Shown: positions 32,437 to 40,616 of the stretch, piece by piece | Layout: the number at the start of each line of letters is the position of its first letter | Numbering within the stretch: the first letter of the stretch is position 1 | Source of the DNA: Acidobacteriota bacterium | GTDB lineage: Bacteria; Acidobacteriota; Terriglobia; Terriglobales; Acidobacteriaceae | Length of the DNA stretch: 45,340 bases | Direction of reading: 5' to 3' | Assembly (NCBI GenBank): GCA_013289685.1 | Contig: JABCZL010000027.1 | Location: 1 to 45,340 of the forward strand | The notes under the pieces: model-generated | Database searches by the model: none | Seen by the model: only the letters and a program-made list of their open reading frames with translations | Told to the model about the DNA's origin: nothing | Program-made: the position numbers and the translations under genes

Positions 32437-35400
32437 TCAGAACTCCAGCCGCGCCTGAAAAGCGATCATTCGTGGACTGCTATCACCACCTAAACCAACA
32501 CCGAGCAGGCCCGTCGGCGGAGAAGTCGTGTACGCGAGCGCTCCAAAGCCAGTCTGCGTGGAAGGCTTTCCCGGAATGCCCGCCAGCACCATGCTTGGAA
32601 GTGCAAAATTCGGATGGTTGAAGACATTAAAGAACTGCGCTTCTACCCTGAGCCTCACACGCTCGGTTACTGGAAACCACTTTGTAAGATAGAAGTCATT
32701 CCAGAAGAAGTTGGGACCGCGCAGGGCATTGCGACCAAGATTTCCGAATTGGCAATGCTGTGCGTCGTCGCCGCCGGTGCACTGCCCTGTACTCGGATCA
32801 ACGGTCGATACAAAGGCGTCCGGATTTAACCACTGGATCGTGCCCGGTTGCGTTACGCCCGGAATCGAATGGTGCTGGTATCGCGAAACGCCCGGAACGA
32901 CACTTGCGAACTGCGGTCCACTACCCTGCACAATTCCGTCGCCGTTCGCTGAATAGGGAGTGCTCACGACCGAGAACGGGATCCCGCTATGCCAAAACAT
33001 GGTTCCCGAAATCTGCCAGCCGTTCAGCGCGTGCGCCAATAGGTGATTCCGAACTTGTATCGGCAACTGATACACATACTGCGCATTGAGATTGTGTCGG
33101 ATGTCGTAGTCGCAAGGACCGTAATCGCGGGCCAACTCTCCCGGCAGTGGGGAAAGAATCCCACCCGCAGAGAACTGGAGGAATCCTCCGTTCGACACTG
33201 TATCCATGCAACGGCTCCAAGTGTAGTTGACCTGTCCTTGCAGACCGTGGCCGAGCCTCTTCATCGCGGTCAGTTGAAGCCCGTTGTAGTGACTGTTTGC
33301 GCCGGTGGAGAACTGGGTCACAGCGCCGAATCTGGAATCGGTCGGCTGCGTGGGGAACGGAGCAAAACACCCCTGGCAAGGTGTCCCGCTCGCCGTTTTC
33401 ACAGTCTGGTAACCATTCACCTGAGTTAGATAGGGTTGGTTCACCGCGCGCGTGCCAACGTACTGCGCTTCCAAACTCCCCGTGGTTCCGAACTGATGTT
33501 CTATCCCCAGGCTCCACTCCATGAAGTACGGTGCGTGGAGTTTGCCATCTGGGATCGCTGTGATCGCAACCGGCGGAAGGCAACTTCCGGGATTTGCCTG
33601 TGGACACGAGAGCTGGCCCTGGGGAAATCCCGCTGTAAAAACCTGATTCGCGGCAATGGTTGCATTCACCGCGCTGTTCGTCGCTCCGGGCGCGATTGCC
33701 GTGCCGCCCACGCTGCCAAGCACTCCTCCCTGAAACGTCTTATCGTACGGAGGATTCGTGCCCACCAGGTCGGCAACAGTGCCCGGCAAGATGTCGCTGA
33801 AAATCCCGAAGCCAGTGCGAAGAACCGACTTCGGCTCAAACTGCCACGCAAGCGCGGTCCTCGGCTGCAGGATCGCCAGCGGTGTAGACGAGAACAGATT
33901 GCCGAGATGCGTCTGGATGGCAGCGTTCAGCGGTTGACTGACATCATGGGAGATGGAACTGAACGAACCGCGAAGACGAGCGTCTTGCTCATGCGGGTTC
34001 CGCGGATTGGAGTTGAAGGTGTCGCGTAGGCCGAACGTCCAGGTCAGTGTGCGGGTTACTTTCCAGGTGTCTTGCGCGTAGAGATCGAGATTGAGAAAGT
34101 TGAAGGGCTCATTGGCGCTCGAAGGAAAAGTCTTCGACGCGGTGTTTGCGATTCCATTGATAAATTGCTGCAAGTTCGCGTAGGTCACGGTGGGAACTGT
34201 GCCTGCGCCGAAGTCATAGTCGTTCAGGCGGAGAATGCGGGTGTTCGTACCGAACCGCAGTTCGTGCGCGCCGCGGCTCCAGGCGAGGTTGTCATTGACG
34301 AAGAAGCGGGATGCGCGCCTGCCTTGCACCCAAGTGTTGTCAAGGCCTCCAACGGGCGTGAAGGCGTTCGCCCCGGTGCCCTGCAACACGATTGGGAAAG
34401 CCGAAAGTGTCTTCTGAAAGTTGCTTGGCCCAAACAAGCTTTCGTACCAGGAGAACGCCGGATTGAAGTAGTTCACCAGGTTCTGTGAGAAGACGTGCGT
34501 GTGTCCTGCCGCAAAAGAATAGAGAGGCTGAGGAGATACTGCGTCAAACAAAGAGTTAATTGGATCCGTGAAGGCGGCTTGTACACCGGTATCAGCCTGA
34601 AAACGAAACCAAGTCGTATCTTTCTGGTTGATGTTGTAGTCGAAGCGGACGGTCTGCACCTGTTCGTGGTCGTCGCTGGAGTGCGAGACGCTCTGCCGGT
34701 TGGCGCAACCGTCCCCGGCGGCGCCAAGCGGGCAGCCAAGTATCGTGGTGGGTGTGCCGCTGGCATTTCCATAGAGCTCGAACATTTGTTGATAGAACAA
34801 ACAATTCTCGTTCGGGTTGGACCCGCAGCCGGTTGTTTGACCCCCAGAGAGTTGCTGCAGGACGTATTGTCGGAACAACGGACTGGGAACGATCGTCGGT
34901 GTCACGATGGGCAGTGCGATCCGCACCCACTCGCTGTCGAAGAAGAAGAACAGTTTGTCGTGCGCGATCGGCCCGCCCACACTGCCCCCGAAATGATTCA
35001 CGGTCGATCCGGGCTTGTGATTCCCCGGAGTCGCATTGGTAAAGTAGTCCGCTGCATTCAGTAGCGAACCATTCCACAGTGCGTAGAGATTTCCGTGGAA
35101 CTGATTCGTGCCGGACTTTGTCACGTAATTAACTTGAGATGCTCCATACCTCCCTTGGTCCACGGAATAGGAAAGGGTGTTGACCGTCACATCAGAAATC
35201 GAATTCAGTCCAAGGACAAGGTTGGTTGACAGTCCGCTGTTGAGATTGGTGAGCGGATCGTTCGTTTCCAACCCGTCAACGATGTAGCCGTTCGAGAGGG
35301 CGGGCAGCCCGTTGAATTCCACGTTGCCATACCCGTTCGTACCGCCGACGAAGTCGTTGCCGCTGCCCGCCGTATTGATGAGCGCTCCAGGGGCAAACTG

Positions 35401-35877
35401 CAGAGGATAGGTTAAATCACCGCCCGGATTTGGCAGATTCTCCAGAGCTGTCGCATTTAGGGTCGTGGATGTGTTGGCATCTTCCGGGTTGATGAGTGGA
35501 GCCTGGCTGCTTACCTCAACCGCCTCATTTGATCGGGCCACCTTAAGGGTGAAATCCACTGTTTGCTTTTGGCCGAGGCCCGAAACAACATTGTCATTTT
35601 GCCGTGGCTCGAAGCCTTGCGCTTCCACTTTGACCGAGTAAGTTCCCGGCTTCAACTGTGGGAAATTGAACCGGCCTGCCTCATCGGTCTTGGCGCTACG
35701 CCTCAGTCCAGTCTCAGGATTGGCAAGCGTCACCGTGGCCCCGGGCACAACGGCGTTGGTTGTATCCCGAACTTGGCCAACAATGGCGCTCGTGGTTTCG
35801 CCTTGTCCCAGTGCTTGAGGGGGAGAAAGCAACGCTACAACCGCGAGAATGAGCACCAGCCGAAGAAGGTGCGTCAT
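32437..35877 (-). CDS. TonB-dependent receptor with carboxypeptidase-regulatory domain
   Basis: 1146 aa. Signal peptide (LVLILAVVALLSPPQALGQ), then a CarboxypepD_reg-like Ig-fold at about 28-115 (IVGQVRDTTNAVVPGATVTLANPETGLRRSAKTDEAGRFNF), a plug domain (NLPNPGGDLTYPLQFAPGALI ... VEFNGLPALSNGYIVDGLETNDPLTNLNSG) and a long barrel ending in a C-terminal Phe (MIAFQARLEF) as outer-membrane proteins do. This is the large TonB-dependent transporter type common in Acidobacteriota and thought to import complex carbohydrates or other large molecules; the substrate is unknown. Three 10-bp phased repeats lie 78 bp upstream of the ATG. No partner SusD-like gene is seen. Confidence 0.9.
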   Translation of the reverse strand: MTHLLRLVLILAVVALLSPPQALGQGETTSAIVGQVRDTTNAVVPGATVTLANPETGLRRSAKTDEAGRFNFPQLKPGTYSVKVEAQGFEPRQNDNVVSGLGQKQTVDFTLKVARSNEAVEVSSQAPLINPEDANTSTTLNATALENLPNPGGDLTYPLQFAPGALINTAGSGNDFVGGTNGYGNVEFNGLPALSNGYIVDGLETNDPLTNLNSGLSTNLVLGLNSISDVTVNTLSYSVDQGRYGASQVNYVTKSGTNQFHGNLYALWNGSLLNAADYFTNATPGNHKPGSTVNHFGGSVGGPIAHDKLFFFFDSEWVRIALPIVTPTIVPSPLFRQYVLQQLSGGQTTGCGSNPNENCLFYQQMFELYGNASGTPTTILGCPLGAAGDGCANRQSVSHSSDDHEQVQTVRFDYNINQKDTTWFRFQADTGVQAAFTDPINSLFDAVSPQPLYSFAAGHTHVFSQNLVNYFNPAFSWYESLFGPSNFQKTLSAFPIVLQGTGANAFTPVGGLDNTWVQGRRASRFFVNDNLAWSRGAHELRFGTNTRILRLNDYDFGAGTVPTVTYANLQQFINGIANTASKTFPSSANEPFNFLNLDLYAQDTWKVTRTLTWTFGLRDTFNSNPRNPHEQDARLRGSFSSISHDVSQPLNAAIQTHLGNLFSSTPLAILQPRTALAWQFEPKSVLRTGFGIFSDILPGTVADLVGTNPPYDKTFQGGVLGSVGGTAIAPGATNSAVNATIAANQVFTAGFPQGQLSCPQANPGSCLPPVAITAIPDGKLHAPYFMEWSLGIEHQFGTTGSLEAQYVGTRAVNQPYLTQVNGYQTVKTASGTPCQGCFAPFPTQPTDSRFGAVTQFSTGANSHYNGLQLTAMKRLGHGLQGQVNYTWSRCMDTVSNGGFLQFSAGGILSPLPGELARDYGPCDYDIRHNLNAQYVYQLPIQVRNHLLAHALNGWQISGTMFWHSGIPFSVVSTPYSANGDGIVQGSGPQFASVVPGVSRYQHHSIPGVTQPGTIQWLNPDAFVSTVDPSTGQCTGGDDAQHCQFGNLGRNALRGPNFFWNDFYLTKWFPVTERVRLRVEAQFFNVFNHPNFALPSMVLAGIPGKPSTQTGFGALAYTTSPPTGLLGVGLGGDSSPRMIAFQARLEF

Positions 35878-35954
35878 GTCTCTAGACTCATTTTGTTTTC
35901 CCTCACGGACTCCCCACAGCTCATTTCTAGCTTGATTAACTGGTGATTATTCTA

Positions 35955-35984
35955 CATAGTTAACCATAGTTAATCATAATAGGC
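35955..35984. promoter_or_regulatory. Three phased 10-bp repeats upstream of the TonB receptor gene
   Basis: CATAGTTAAC, CATAGTTAAT and CATAATAGGC follow one another at exact 10-bp spacing, one helical turn, so a protein could bind all three on one face. They are 78 bp upstream of the receptor ATG, in an AT-rich stretch where the promoter should be. A -10-like TAGAAT can be read on the minus strand at 35950-35955. Operator function is inferred. Confidence 0.45.
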
Positions 35985-36121
35985 AAGCGAACGAAGAGGA
36001 GAGAGCAGGGATAATGCCAAATTAACCTTGGCGCTGGGCGCTTGCCGGCGCGTGACGCGCAAACCGGAAGTAACAGAGCGAAGTTTTTGGTAAATGAGTC
36101 AGCGACGCTCTACCTAGCACA

Positions 36122-36150
36122 TGGTGGGCGGGCCGGGAGTCGAACCCGGA
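36122..36150 (-). tRNA. tRNA 3'-end fragment (T-arm, acceptor 3' strand, CCA)
   Basis: On the minus strand the sequence has a T-stem CCGGG, loop TTCGACT, stem CCCGG, then seven acceptor bases CCCGCCC, a discriminator A and CCA: a complete tRNA 3' end. The 5' acceptor partner GGGCGGG and a matching anticodon arm are not found in the 60 bases before it; that stretch has no cloverleaf. So it is a partial copy. Such remnants usually mark the att site of an element integrated at a tRNA gene. It lies between the TonB receptor gene and the DUF4242 gene. Confidence 0.5.
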
Positions 36151-36235
36151 TTTGCAGCTTCGGAGGCGGTGATGACAGACTGCTCGCAGCGCACGCAACC
36201 GCCGGGCGCGAGGCCCTGGAAGAAACAGAGAACGG

Positions 36236-36508
36236 CTACTCGGCGGTTGTCGGGTCGATCACTGACTTGACTTCCGAGACACGGTTCGCCGGGAAGCCTC
36301 CTTGTTGTGCGTGTTCTCGAATCATCTTTTCGTTCGGGGCGATATAGACGCAATAAATCTTGTCCGCGGTTACGTAGCTGTGCAACCACTGGATCGTCGG
36401 TCCGAGTTGATTGAGAACACTGCAGGATTTCTGCGATATGGCCTGGACTTCCTCGTCCGTAGCATTTCCAATTCCCGGAACGTCGCGCTCGATAACGTAT
36501 TTCGGCAT
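36236..36508 (-). CDS. DUF4242 family protein, copy 1
   Basis: 90-aa single-domain ferredoxin-like protein. Diagnostic stretches: PKYVIERDVPGIG, IQWLHSYVTADKIYCVYIAP and EHAQQGGFPANRVSEVKSVIDP. DUF4242 includes the SCO4226-type nickel-binding protein of Streptomyces; metal binding here is possible through the conserved His and Cys but is not shown. AAGGACAGG lies before the ATG. It shares 54 of 90 residues with the protein encoded at 44103-44375, and both genes are on the minus strand, bracketing the copper/ECF/kinase cluster. Confidence 0.82.
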   Translation of the reverse strand: MPKYVIERDVPGIGNATDEEVQAISQKSCSVLNQLGPTIQWLHSYVTADKIYCVYIAPNEKMIREHAQQGGFPANRVSEVKSVIDPTTAE

Positions 36509-36612
36509 GTCTTTATCCTGTCCTTTCTCTGTTTTGAATCAGTTTTCAAGCAGAGGAGGAGACTGAACACCTTCGATTGTTCGCGGCGCGCGGCCTCCCC
36601 ATCTGGACAAGC

Positions 36613-37842
36613 TCATATGCATCCCACGGTGGTTGCCGTTGGCGCGTTGTAAATCTTGTTCGTCCCCTTAAGTTGCGGCGGGACTGTGTCAATTCCTATG
36701 GGAGCGCCATTGATGGTGTTACCGGTCACTGTACCCCCGCCGTTCAAGCCTCCGTTACAGTTCAGCTCGATTCCCGCCACACCCGATTTGCTGATGATGT
36801 TGCTCTCAATGGTCGTCCCAGCTATTTTCACGTCAATTCCATTCATAAGGCTATTGGAGATGCGGTTGGCCGTGACTCTAGCCCCTGCTGAGCCAACGTC
36901 AAGGGTTATCCCATTGGTTGCATTATTCACCGAGTTGCCGGAGATCGTGCCCGGCGCCTCAAGGTAAATCCCATTCGCCCCATTCACGGTATTCACTATG
37001 TTGCCCGAAATAAGCGCGCCTGCCCCAAGTTCGATTCCCGAATTCCCCGTTCCCGTCCCTGTAACGTTGATAAAATTATTCGTTACTGAGCCGTAGGCAG
37101 AACCAGCCCAAATTCCTTGGGACAAGACCGTAACATTGTTGTCCGATACTTCAGCCCTGGTCGTATAGGAAAAGAATATGCCCAGAGGACCTGTCACACT
37201 GTTGCTCTTAATGACAGCCGTCAGCGTGGGGGGCGAATATTCGTTATCGGCCATAATCCCGAATAAGCCATAGCCGTGGATGTTGTTGTTTTCGATTGTG
37301 ATCGTCTCACTCGCCCCCGCCCCGTTCTCGGCCAGGATCCCGTTGCCGGCGCTGCTGTAGCAGTTCTGGTTGCGAATCTCCATTGCATTCACTGTGCCCG
37401 AGGAACCGCTGCCGTAGAAGATTCCGTATTGCCCCACAGTTGGGCAGTTGGAACTCGAGGCCGTCCCGTCCACCGTAATCCCGGTGATGTTCACCGGACC
37501 CGCTGTGACCTGAACCTGGGCTGCAATCGTGCCTTGGGTGAGGCTTGATGTTGTGGTCAGGCCAGTACTGGGCATGGCAATGATCGCCTGCGCCATGTTG
37601 CCGTACTCGGTGTTAAGAGTGATGCCCTGCAGAGTCAAACTCCTGGAAATAGTGACCTGCTCGGCGTAGGTTCCGGGGCACACATCGATGGTGGAACCGG
37701 TGGGAACGGTGTCCACGGCGTTCTGGATAGTCGTGAAAGTCGCCGTCTTACAACCGCCAACGTAATAAGTGGTAGCCGCCATAAGGGAGTGGCTGCCAAG
37801 AACCGCCAGCAAAAATGACGCCGCAAGTTGGAAACGCCGCAT
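36613..37842 (-). CDS. Secreted right-handed parallel beta-helix protein
   Basis: 409 aa. Signal peptide (FQLAASFLLAVLGSHSLMAA). The start of the fold has the pectin-lyase-like opening YYVGGCKTATFTTIQNAVDTVPTGSTIDVCPGTYAEQVTISRSLTLQG, followed by about ten helix turns with repeating NxI/V and GI steps (IENNNIHGYGLFGIMADN, VSDNNVTVLSQGIWAG, ISGNIVNTVNGANGIYLEAPG, VTGNTINGAPIGI). This is the NosD/PbH1-repeat architecture; catalytic residues of pectate lyases cannot be placed. AAGGAGGA lies seven bases before the ATG. Directly upstream is the element shared with the blue-copper gene. Confidence 0.82.
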   Translation of the reverse strand: MRRFQLAASFLLAVLGSHSLMAATTYYVGGCKTATFTTIQNAVDTVPTGSTIDVCPGTYAEQVTISRSLTLQGITLNTEYGNMAQAIIAMPSTGLTTTSSLTQGTIAAQVQVTAGPVNITGITVDGTASSSNCPTVGQYGIFYGSGSSGTVNAMEIRNQNCYSSAGNGILAENGAGASETITIENNNIHGYGLFGIMADNEYSPPTLTAVIKSNSVTGPLGIFFSYTTRAEVSDNNVTVLSQGIWAGSAYGSVTNNFINVTGTGTGNSGIELGAGALISGNIVNTVNGANGIYLEAPGTISGNSVNNATNGITLDVGSAGARVTANRISNSLMNGIDVKIAGTTIESNIISKSGVAGIELNCNGGLNGGGTVTGNTINGAPIGIDTVPPQLKGTNKIYNAPTATTVGCI

Positions 37843-37864
37843 CGGATTGTCCTCCTTCGGAAAC

Positions 37865-37944
37865 TTGTGCTCTATCTCTAACAGCGCAATCGCGCGGCAA
37901 ATCTGATCATCGGTCGAGAAAAAAGTTCCCCACGACGCAGAATC
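37865..37944 (-). promoter_or_regulatory. Shared upstream element, copy 1 (beta-helix gene)
   Basis: This 80-bp element ends 22 bp before the beta-helix ATG. It aligns with 39874-39952. Two blocks are identical in both: ATGATCAGATTTGC, and after 8-9 variable bases a 25-base block that starts TTGCGCTGTTAG and ends ATAGAGCACAA; a CTGCGTCG block at the far end is also kept. It likely contains the promoter and 5' leader. The sigma factor using it is unknown. Confidence 0.65.
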
Positions 37945-38003
37945 ATTTGCTGACAGGCGTTATGCCAACTGAGGCTTTTGCGACGCAGCGGGGGATAACA
38001 AGC

Positions 38004-38933
38004 TCACCAGCCGTGACGATTCAACGATAAGGAGACCTCGTGCGAATCTGAGTGGCCGTGGATGCTGAGTTTTAAGCCGTCTAGCTGGAACTTCGCCTGT
38101 AGAGGTGCATTCAAACCACCGACAGGTAGTTCAGTCAGCTTTATCGTGTGTTGGCGACCGTTAATTTCAGCCGTACACTTCTGTTTTATTTCTGCTTTAA
38201 GGTTGTTCATCCGGCAGGAGCCATCGAAGTTAAAGTAAATTTGCGGGGCGGCCTCGCCTCTTGGCAGGTCGACGGGCTTGTGGTCGATTTCGAATGTCGT
38301 GACATCCCAGGTGCCCCGTCCATTGATCTGCGGGAAACCAAGGATTTCACCGGAATTGGCTTTTACGCTATGTCCCAGCAAATATGTGGCGACGAAAATT
38401 GCAAGCACCAAAATACAGTTGGATGCGAGTTCAAGTTGCCACCTCCTGTATTCCGGCGCAGAGTTCAAAAGGAACAGGTCTCGAATCCATTTGCGCGTTT
38501 TCTGATCGAGCAGCAATAGACCGACGTCTGCAATGAGCATGCCCGTGATTACCGCCCGGACATCCCAATAATAAGAAGATGACAGGTAGGCGTAGTCCGT
38601 GATCGCAACGAACGAAATTGGCCCCAGTAGCAGAATCGCCCCAAGCGAGCGGGTTCGCCGGAACAGTAACAATATTGACGGAATGGATTCGACAAGGCCT
38701 AGCAGAACCTCCAACCAATGAAACCGTCCGAAAAAGGCTGCAATTGCGAAAAAGTCACTCACTTCAGCGAGGGGTTTGACGTACGTCGATGGGAAGACCT
38801 GGAACTGTAGCGCCATGATCTTGCTCATCCCATAAAGCAACATCAAAAGACCGAGGGCATACGAGAGCACCGCGTAAATTACGCGAACCGCTGTCGAACT
38901 TTTGGTCTCCTCAGCAACTGATAACGTCGCCAT
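38004..38933 (-). CDS. DoxX/MauE-like membrane protein with C-terminal periplasmic domain
   Basis: 309 aa from the ATG at 38933, preceded by GGAGG; an ATG 12 bases further up is less well placed. The N-terminal half has four TM helices of the DoxX/MauE type (VIYAVLSYALGLLMLLYGMSKI, FGRFHWLEVLLGLVESIPSILLLFR, AILLLGPISFVAITDYAYL, AVITGMLIADVGLLLLD). A fifth TM (ASNCILVLAIFVATYLLGHSV) leads to a beta-rich C-terminal domain of about 110 residues (GRGTWDVTTFEIDHKPVDLP ... LSIHGHSDSHEVSLSLN) with two Cys. Related proteins help redox reactions or disulfide formation in the periplasm. It lies between the beta-helix and blue-copper genes, same strand. Confidence 0.65.
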   Translation of the reverse strand: MATLSVAEETKSSTAVRVIYAVLSYALGLLMLLYGMSKIMALQFQVFPSTYVKPLAEVSDFFAIAAFFGRFHWLEVLLGLVESIPSILLLFRRTRSLGAILLLGPISFVAITDYAYLSSSYYWDVRAVITGMLIADVGLLLLDQKTRKWIRDLFLLNSAPEYRRWQLELASNCILVLAIFVATYLLGHSVKANSGEILGFPQINGRGTWDVTTFEIDHKPVDLPRGEAAPQIYFNFDGSCRMNNLKAEIKQKCTAEINGRQHTIKLTELPVGGLNAPLQAKFQLDGLKLSIHGHSDSHEVSLSLNRHGW

Positions 38934-39150
38934 GTCAGCCTCCAAATCCGAGTTAACGTTTCCTGTTGCACGGTTCGGCGACAGACACCTGTCCCCGAAC
39001 TAAGCGTTCTGCTGTCCCTCGGCTCATTTCGGGCTCCCGTGAGGCAGAGCGGCAGGTTGGATCTGCTGTGCCTGTTTCTCCTTCATCAGTTCCCGGTCTT
39101 GCTGCAAGACTTCACGGGACACCTCCTTGGCGTTTTGCAACGTTCGGCGG

Positions 39151-39180
39151 ACGACCGAGCTGTCCGGTAAACTCGGTCGT
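39151..39180 (-). terminator. Stem-loop downstream of the blue-copper gene
   Basis: ACGACCGAG (39151-39159) pairs with CTCGGTCGT (39172-39180), a 9-bp GC-rich stem with a 12-base loop, 20 bp after the stop of the minus-strand blue-copper gene. There is no clear U-tract, so termination is plausible but not certain. Confidence 0.4.
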
Positions 39181-39199
39181 TCGCCCCAACATCCTCTGC

Positions 39200-39826
39200 C
39201 TACCGCACGTTGACGGTTACGCGCATCCAGGGATGGATACAGCATTGGAACCGATGTACCCCTTTGTGGAGATTTGGAATCTCGATGGTGCTGCCCTGAA
39301 TGATCCGTGTCTTCGCCACGTCTACCGCAGAAAAGCCGCCGACGCATTCCGGTACTGAGGTTTCGCCCGGCCCATTCAGTGGAGGGAGGAACCCTCCGCC
39401 AAACTCTTGGACTTCGGTGAATGTATGGGGCTCGCCACCCTGATCCGTCACCTTAATCACGGTTCCCCGGGGAACGGTGACCGAATCGGGTTCGAAGTCC
39501 CAGTTCCGGCTTGGATGGCCGGACCCGGCTCCCGTCACCAAATCCGACAGCGTTGTGGCGTAGCCGAAGGCTGCAAGTGCAACGTTCTTGCAAAAATCGG
39601 GACCCAAGACGGCGTTGAAGGTAGCCGGATCGCATTCGTCGAGGGCGACGAACTGCGCCGGAGGCAGCGACGGTCGCGGCTCGTCACTCGCGTCGCTTGG
39701 CATCACCATGTGGTGCATTTGGGCATGGTCTTGGGCAAAGAGTTGCGTCGAGCCGGCGGTCAGAAGACTGAGCGTCAGCACAGGGAAGATAAGTTTCGCG
39801 AGGAACTGGTTCGTTAGAGGTCGCAT
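39200..39826 (-). CDS. Secreted blue-copper (type 1) cupredoxin
   Basis: 208 aa from the ATG at 39826 (GGAG before it; the frame goes 33 bases further up). Signal peptide (KLIFPVLTLSLLTAGSTQLFAQ). A His/Met-rich stretch (DHAQMHHMVM, 33-42) just after the signal may also hold copper. The cupredoxin domain has ligands His134 (GGEPHTF), Cys195, His198 and Met201 in FQCCIHPWM, the bacterial plastocyanin-like pattern. A central insertion (about 60-105) with four polar/Cys residues is unusual. It probably carries electrons or buffers copper in the periplasm. Divergent from the ECF sigma gene, with the shared upstream element in between. Confidence 0.82.
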   Translation of the reverse strand: MRPLTNQFLAKLIFPVLTLSLLTAGSTQLFAQDHAQMHHMVMPSDASDEPRPSLPPAQFVALDECDPATFNAVLGPDFCKNVALAAFGYATTLSDLVTGAGSGHPSRNWDFEPDSVTVPRGTVIKVTDQGGEPHTFTEVQEFGGGFLPPLNGPGETSVPECVGGFSAVDVAKTRIIQGSTIEIPNLHKGVHRFQCCIHPWMRVTVNVR

Positions 39827-39873
39827 TTCTTTTTTCTCCATGAGCGGAAGTTTGAACATCCCATCGGGACGTT

Positions 39874-39952
39874 TTGTGCTCTATCTCTAACAGCGCAACG
39901 CGGGCGCAAATCTGATCATGGACTGAGTAAATTTTCGCCGCGACGCAGCATC
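39874..39952 (-). promoter_or_regulatory. Shared upstream element, copy 2 (blue-copper gene)
   Basis: Second copy of the element at 37865-37944, 47 bp before the blue-copper ATG at 39826, in the divergent gap with the ECF sigma gene. The strongest conservation is in the ATGATCAGATTTGC and TTGCGCTGTTAG...GAGCACAA blocks. One base shorter than copy 1. Confidence 0.65.
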
Positions 39953-40043
39953 GCTGGCTCGGCTGGACCTCCGTGACCTGAGGTTGACATTCGGAGCCGG
40001 GCTGGCTACGCTAGCGCGGAACTGCCGGTCTGGAGGCGTATTG

Positions 40044-40616
40044 GTGGGGCAGCTGTCCAGTGACGAGGTTACGCAGCTTTTGCGTGGTTGGCACGGCGGC
40101 GATCGCGAAAGCCTCGATGCCTTGCTCCCCGTGGTTTACAAGGAATTACGCCGGATCGCACATTTTCAACTGCGTAGAGAGCGCGAAGACCATACCCTGC
40201 AAAGCGCAGAACTGGTAAACGAGGCGTATCTACGCCTGGTTCGGATGAATCCTCCGCAATGGGAAAGCCGCACCCATTTCTTTGCCATCGCTGCGCAGCT
40301 GATACGGCAGATTCTGGTCGACTACGCCCGGCGTCACGGTGCCGGGAAGCGGGGCGCAGGTCAGGGTGCATTGCCCCTGGAAGACGCATCCCAGCTCTCA
40401 CGTGCTAAAGGCATTGACGTGGTGGTTCTCGACGACGCTCTGAAAGGTCTGGCCGCACTGGATCCACGGAAAGCGAAAGTGGTCGAGTTGCGTTTTTTCG
40501 GGGGCTTGACCTTCGCGGAGACGGCCGAAGTGCTCGACGTATCCGCGGTCACCGTATCTCGCGACTGGAGCACCGCGCGAGCCTGGCTCCATCGTGAGAT
40601 GAATCGAGGATCGTAA
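40044..40616 (+). CDS. ECF-type sigma factor (PF07638 group)
   Basis: 190 aa from the GTG at 40044, chosen because GGAGG lies seven bases before it (a TTG directly in front is possible). Region 2: LLRGWHGGDRESLDALLPVVYKELRRIAHFQLRRE, SAELVNEAYLRLVR and WESRTHFFAIAAQLIRQILVDYARR. Region 4: LDPRKAKVVELRFFGGLTFAETAEVLDVSAVTVSRDWSTARAWL, a clear helix-turn-helix. It directs RNA polymerase to specific promoters. The stop codon overlaps the kinase ATG (TAATG), so kinase and sigma factor are made together; in this family the kinase often controls the sigma factor. The neighbouring shared elements are candidate targets. Confidence 0.9.
   Translation: MGQLSSDEVTQLLRGWHGGDRESLDALLPVVYKELRRIAHFQLRREREDHTLQSAELVNEAYLRLVRMNPPQWESRTHFFAIAAQLIRQILVDYARRHGAGKRGAGQGALPLEDASQLSRAKGIDVVVLDDALKGLAALDPRKAKVVELRFFGGLTFAETAEVLDVSAVTVSRDWSTARAWLHREMNRGS

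Noticed and set aside
36090..36114. tRNA D-arm-like sequence (minus strand GGTAGAGCGTCGCTGACTCA) beside the tRNA fragment
   Set aside because: It lies on the wrong side of the CCA end to belong to the same tRNA, and no anticodon stem can be formed.
39024..39150. Minus-strand helical frame ending SREVLQQDRELMKEKQAQQ...
   Set aside because: The peptide looks protein-like, but there is no well-placed start or ribosome site, and a stem-loop separates it from the upstream gene. Possibly a gene remnant; too weak to list.
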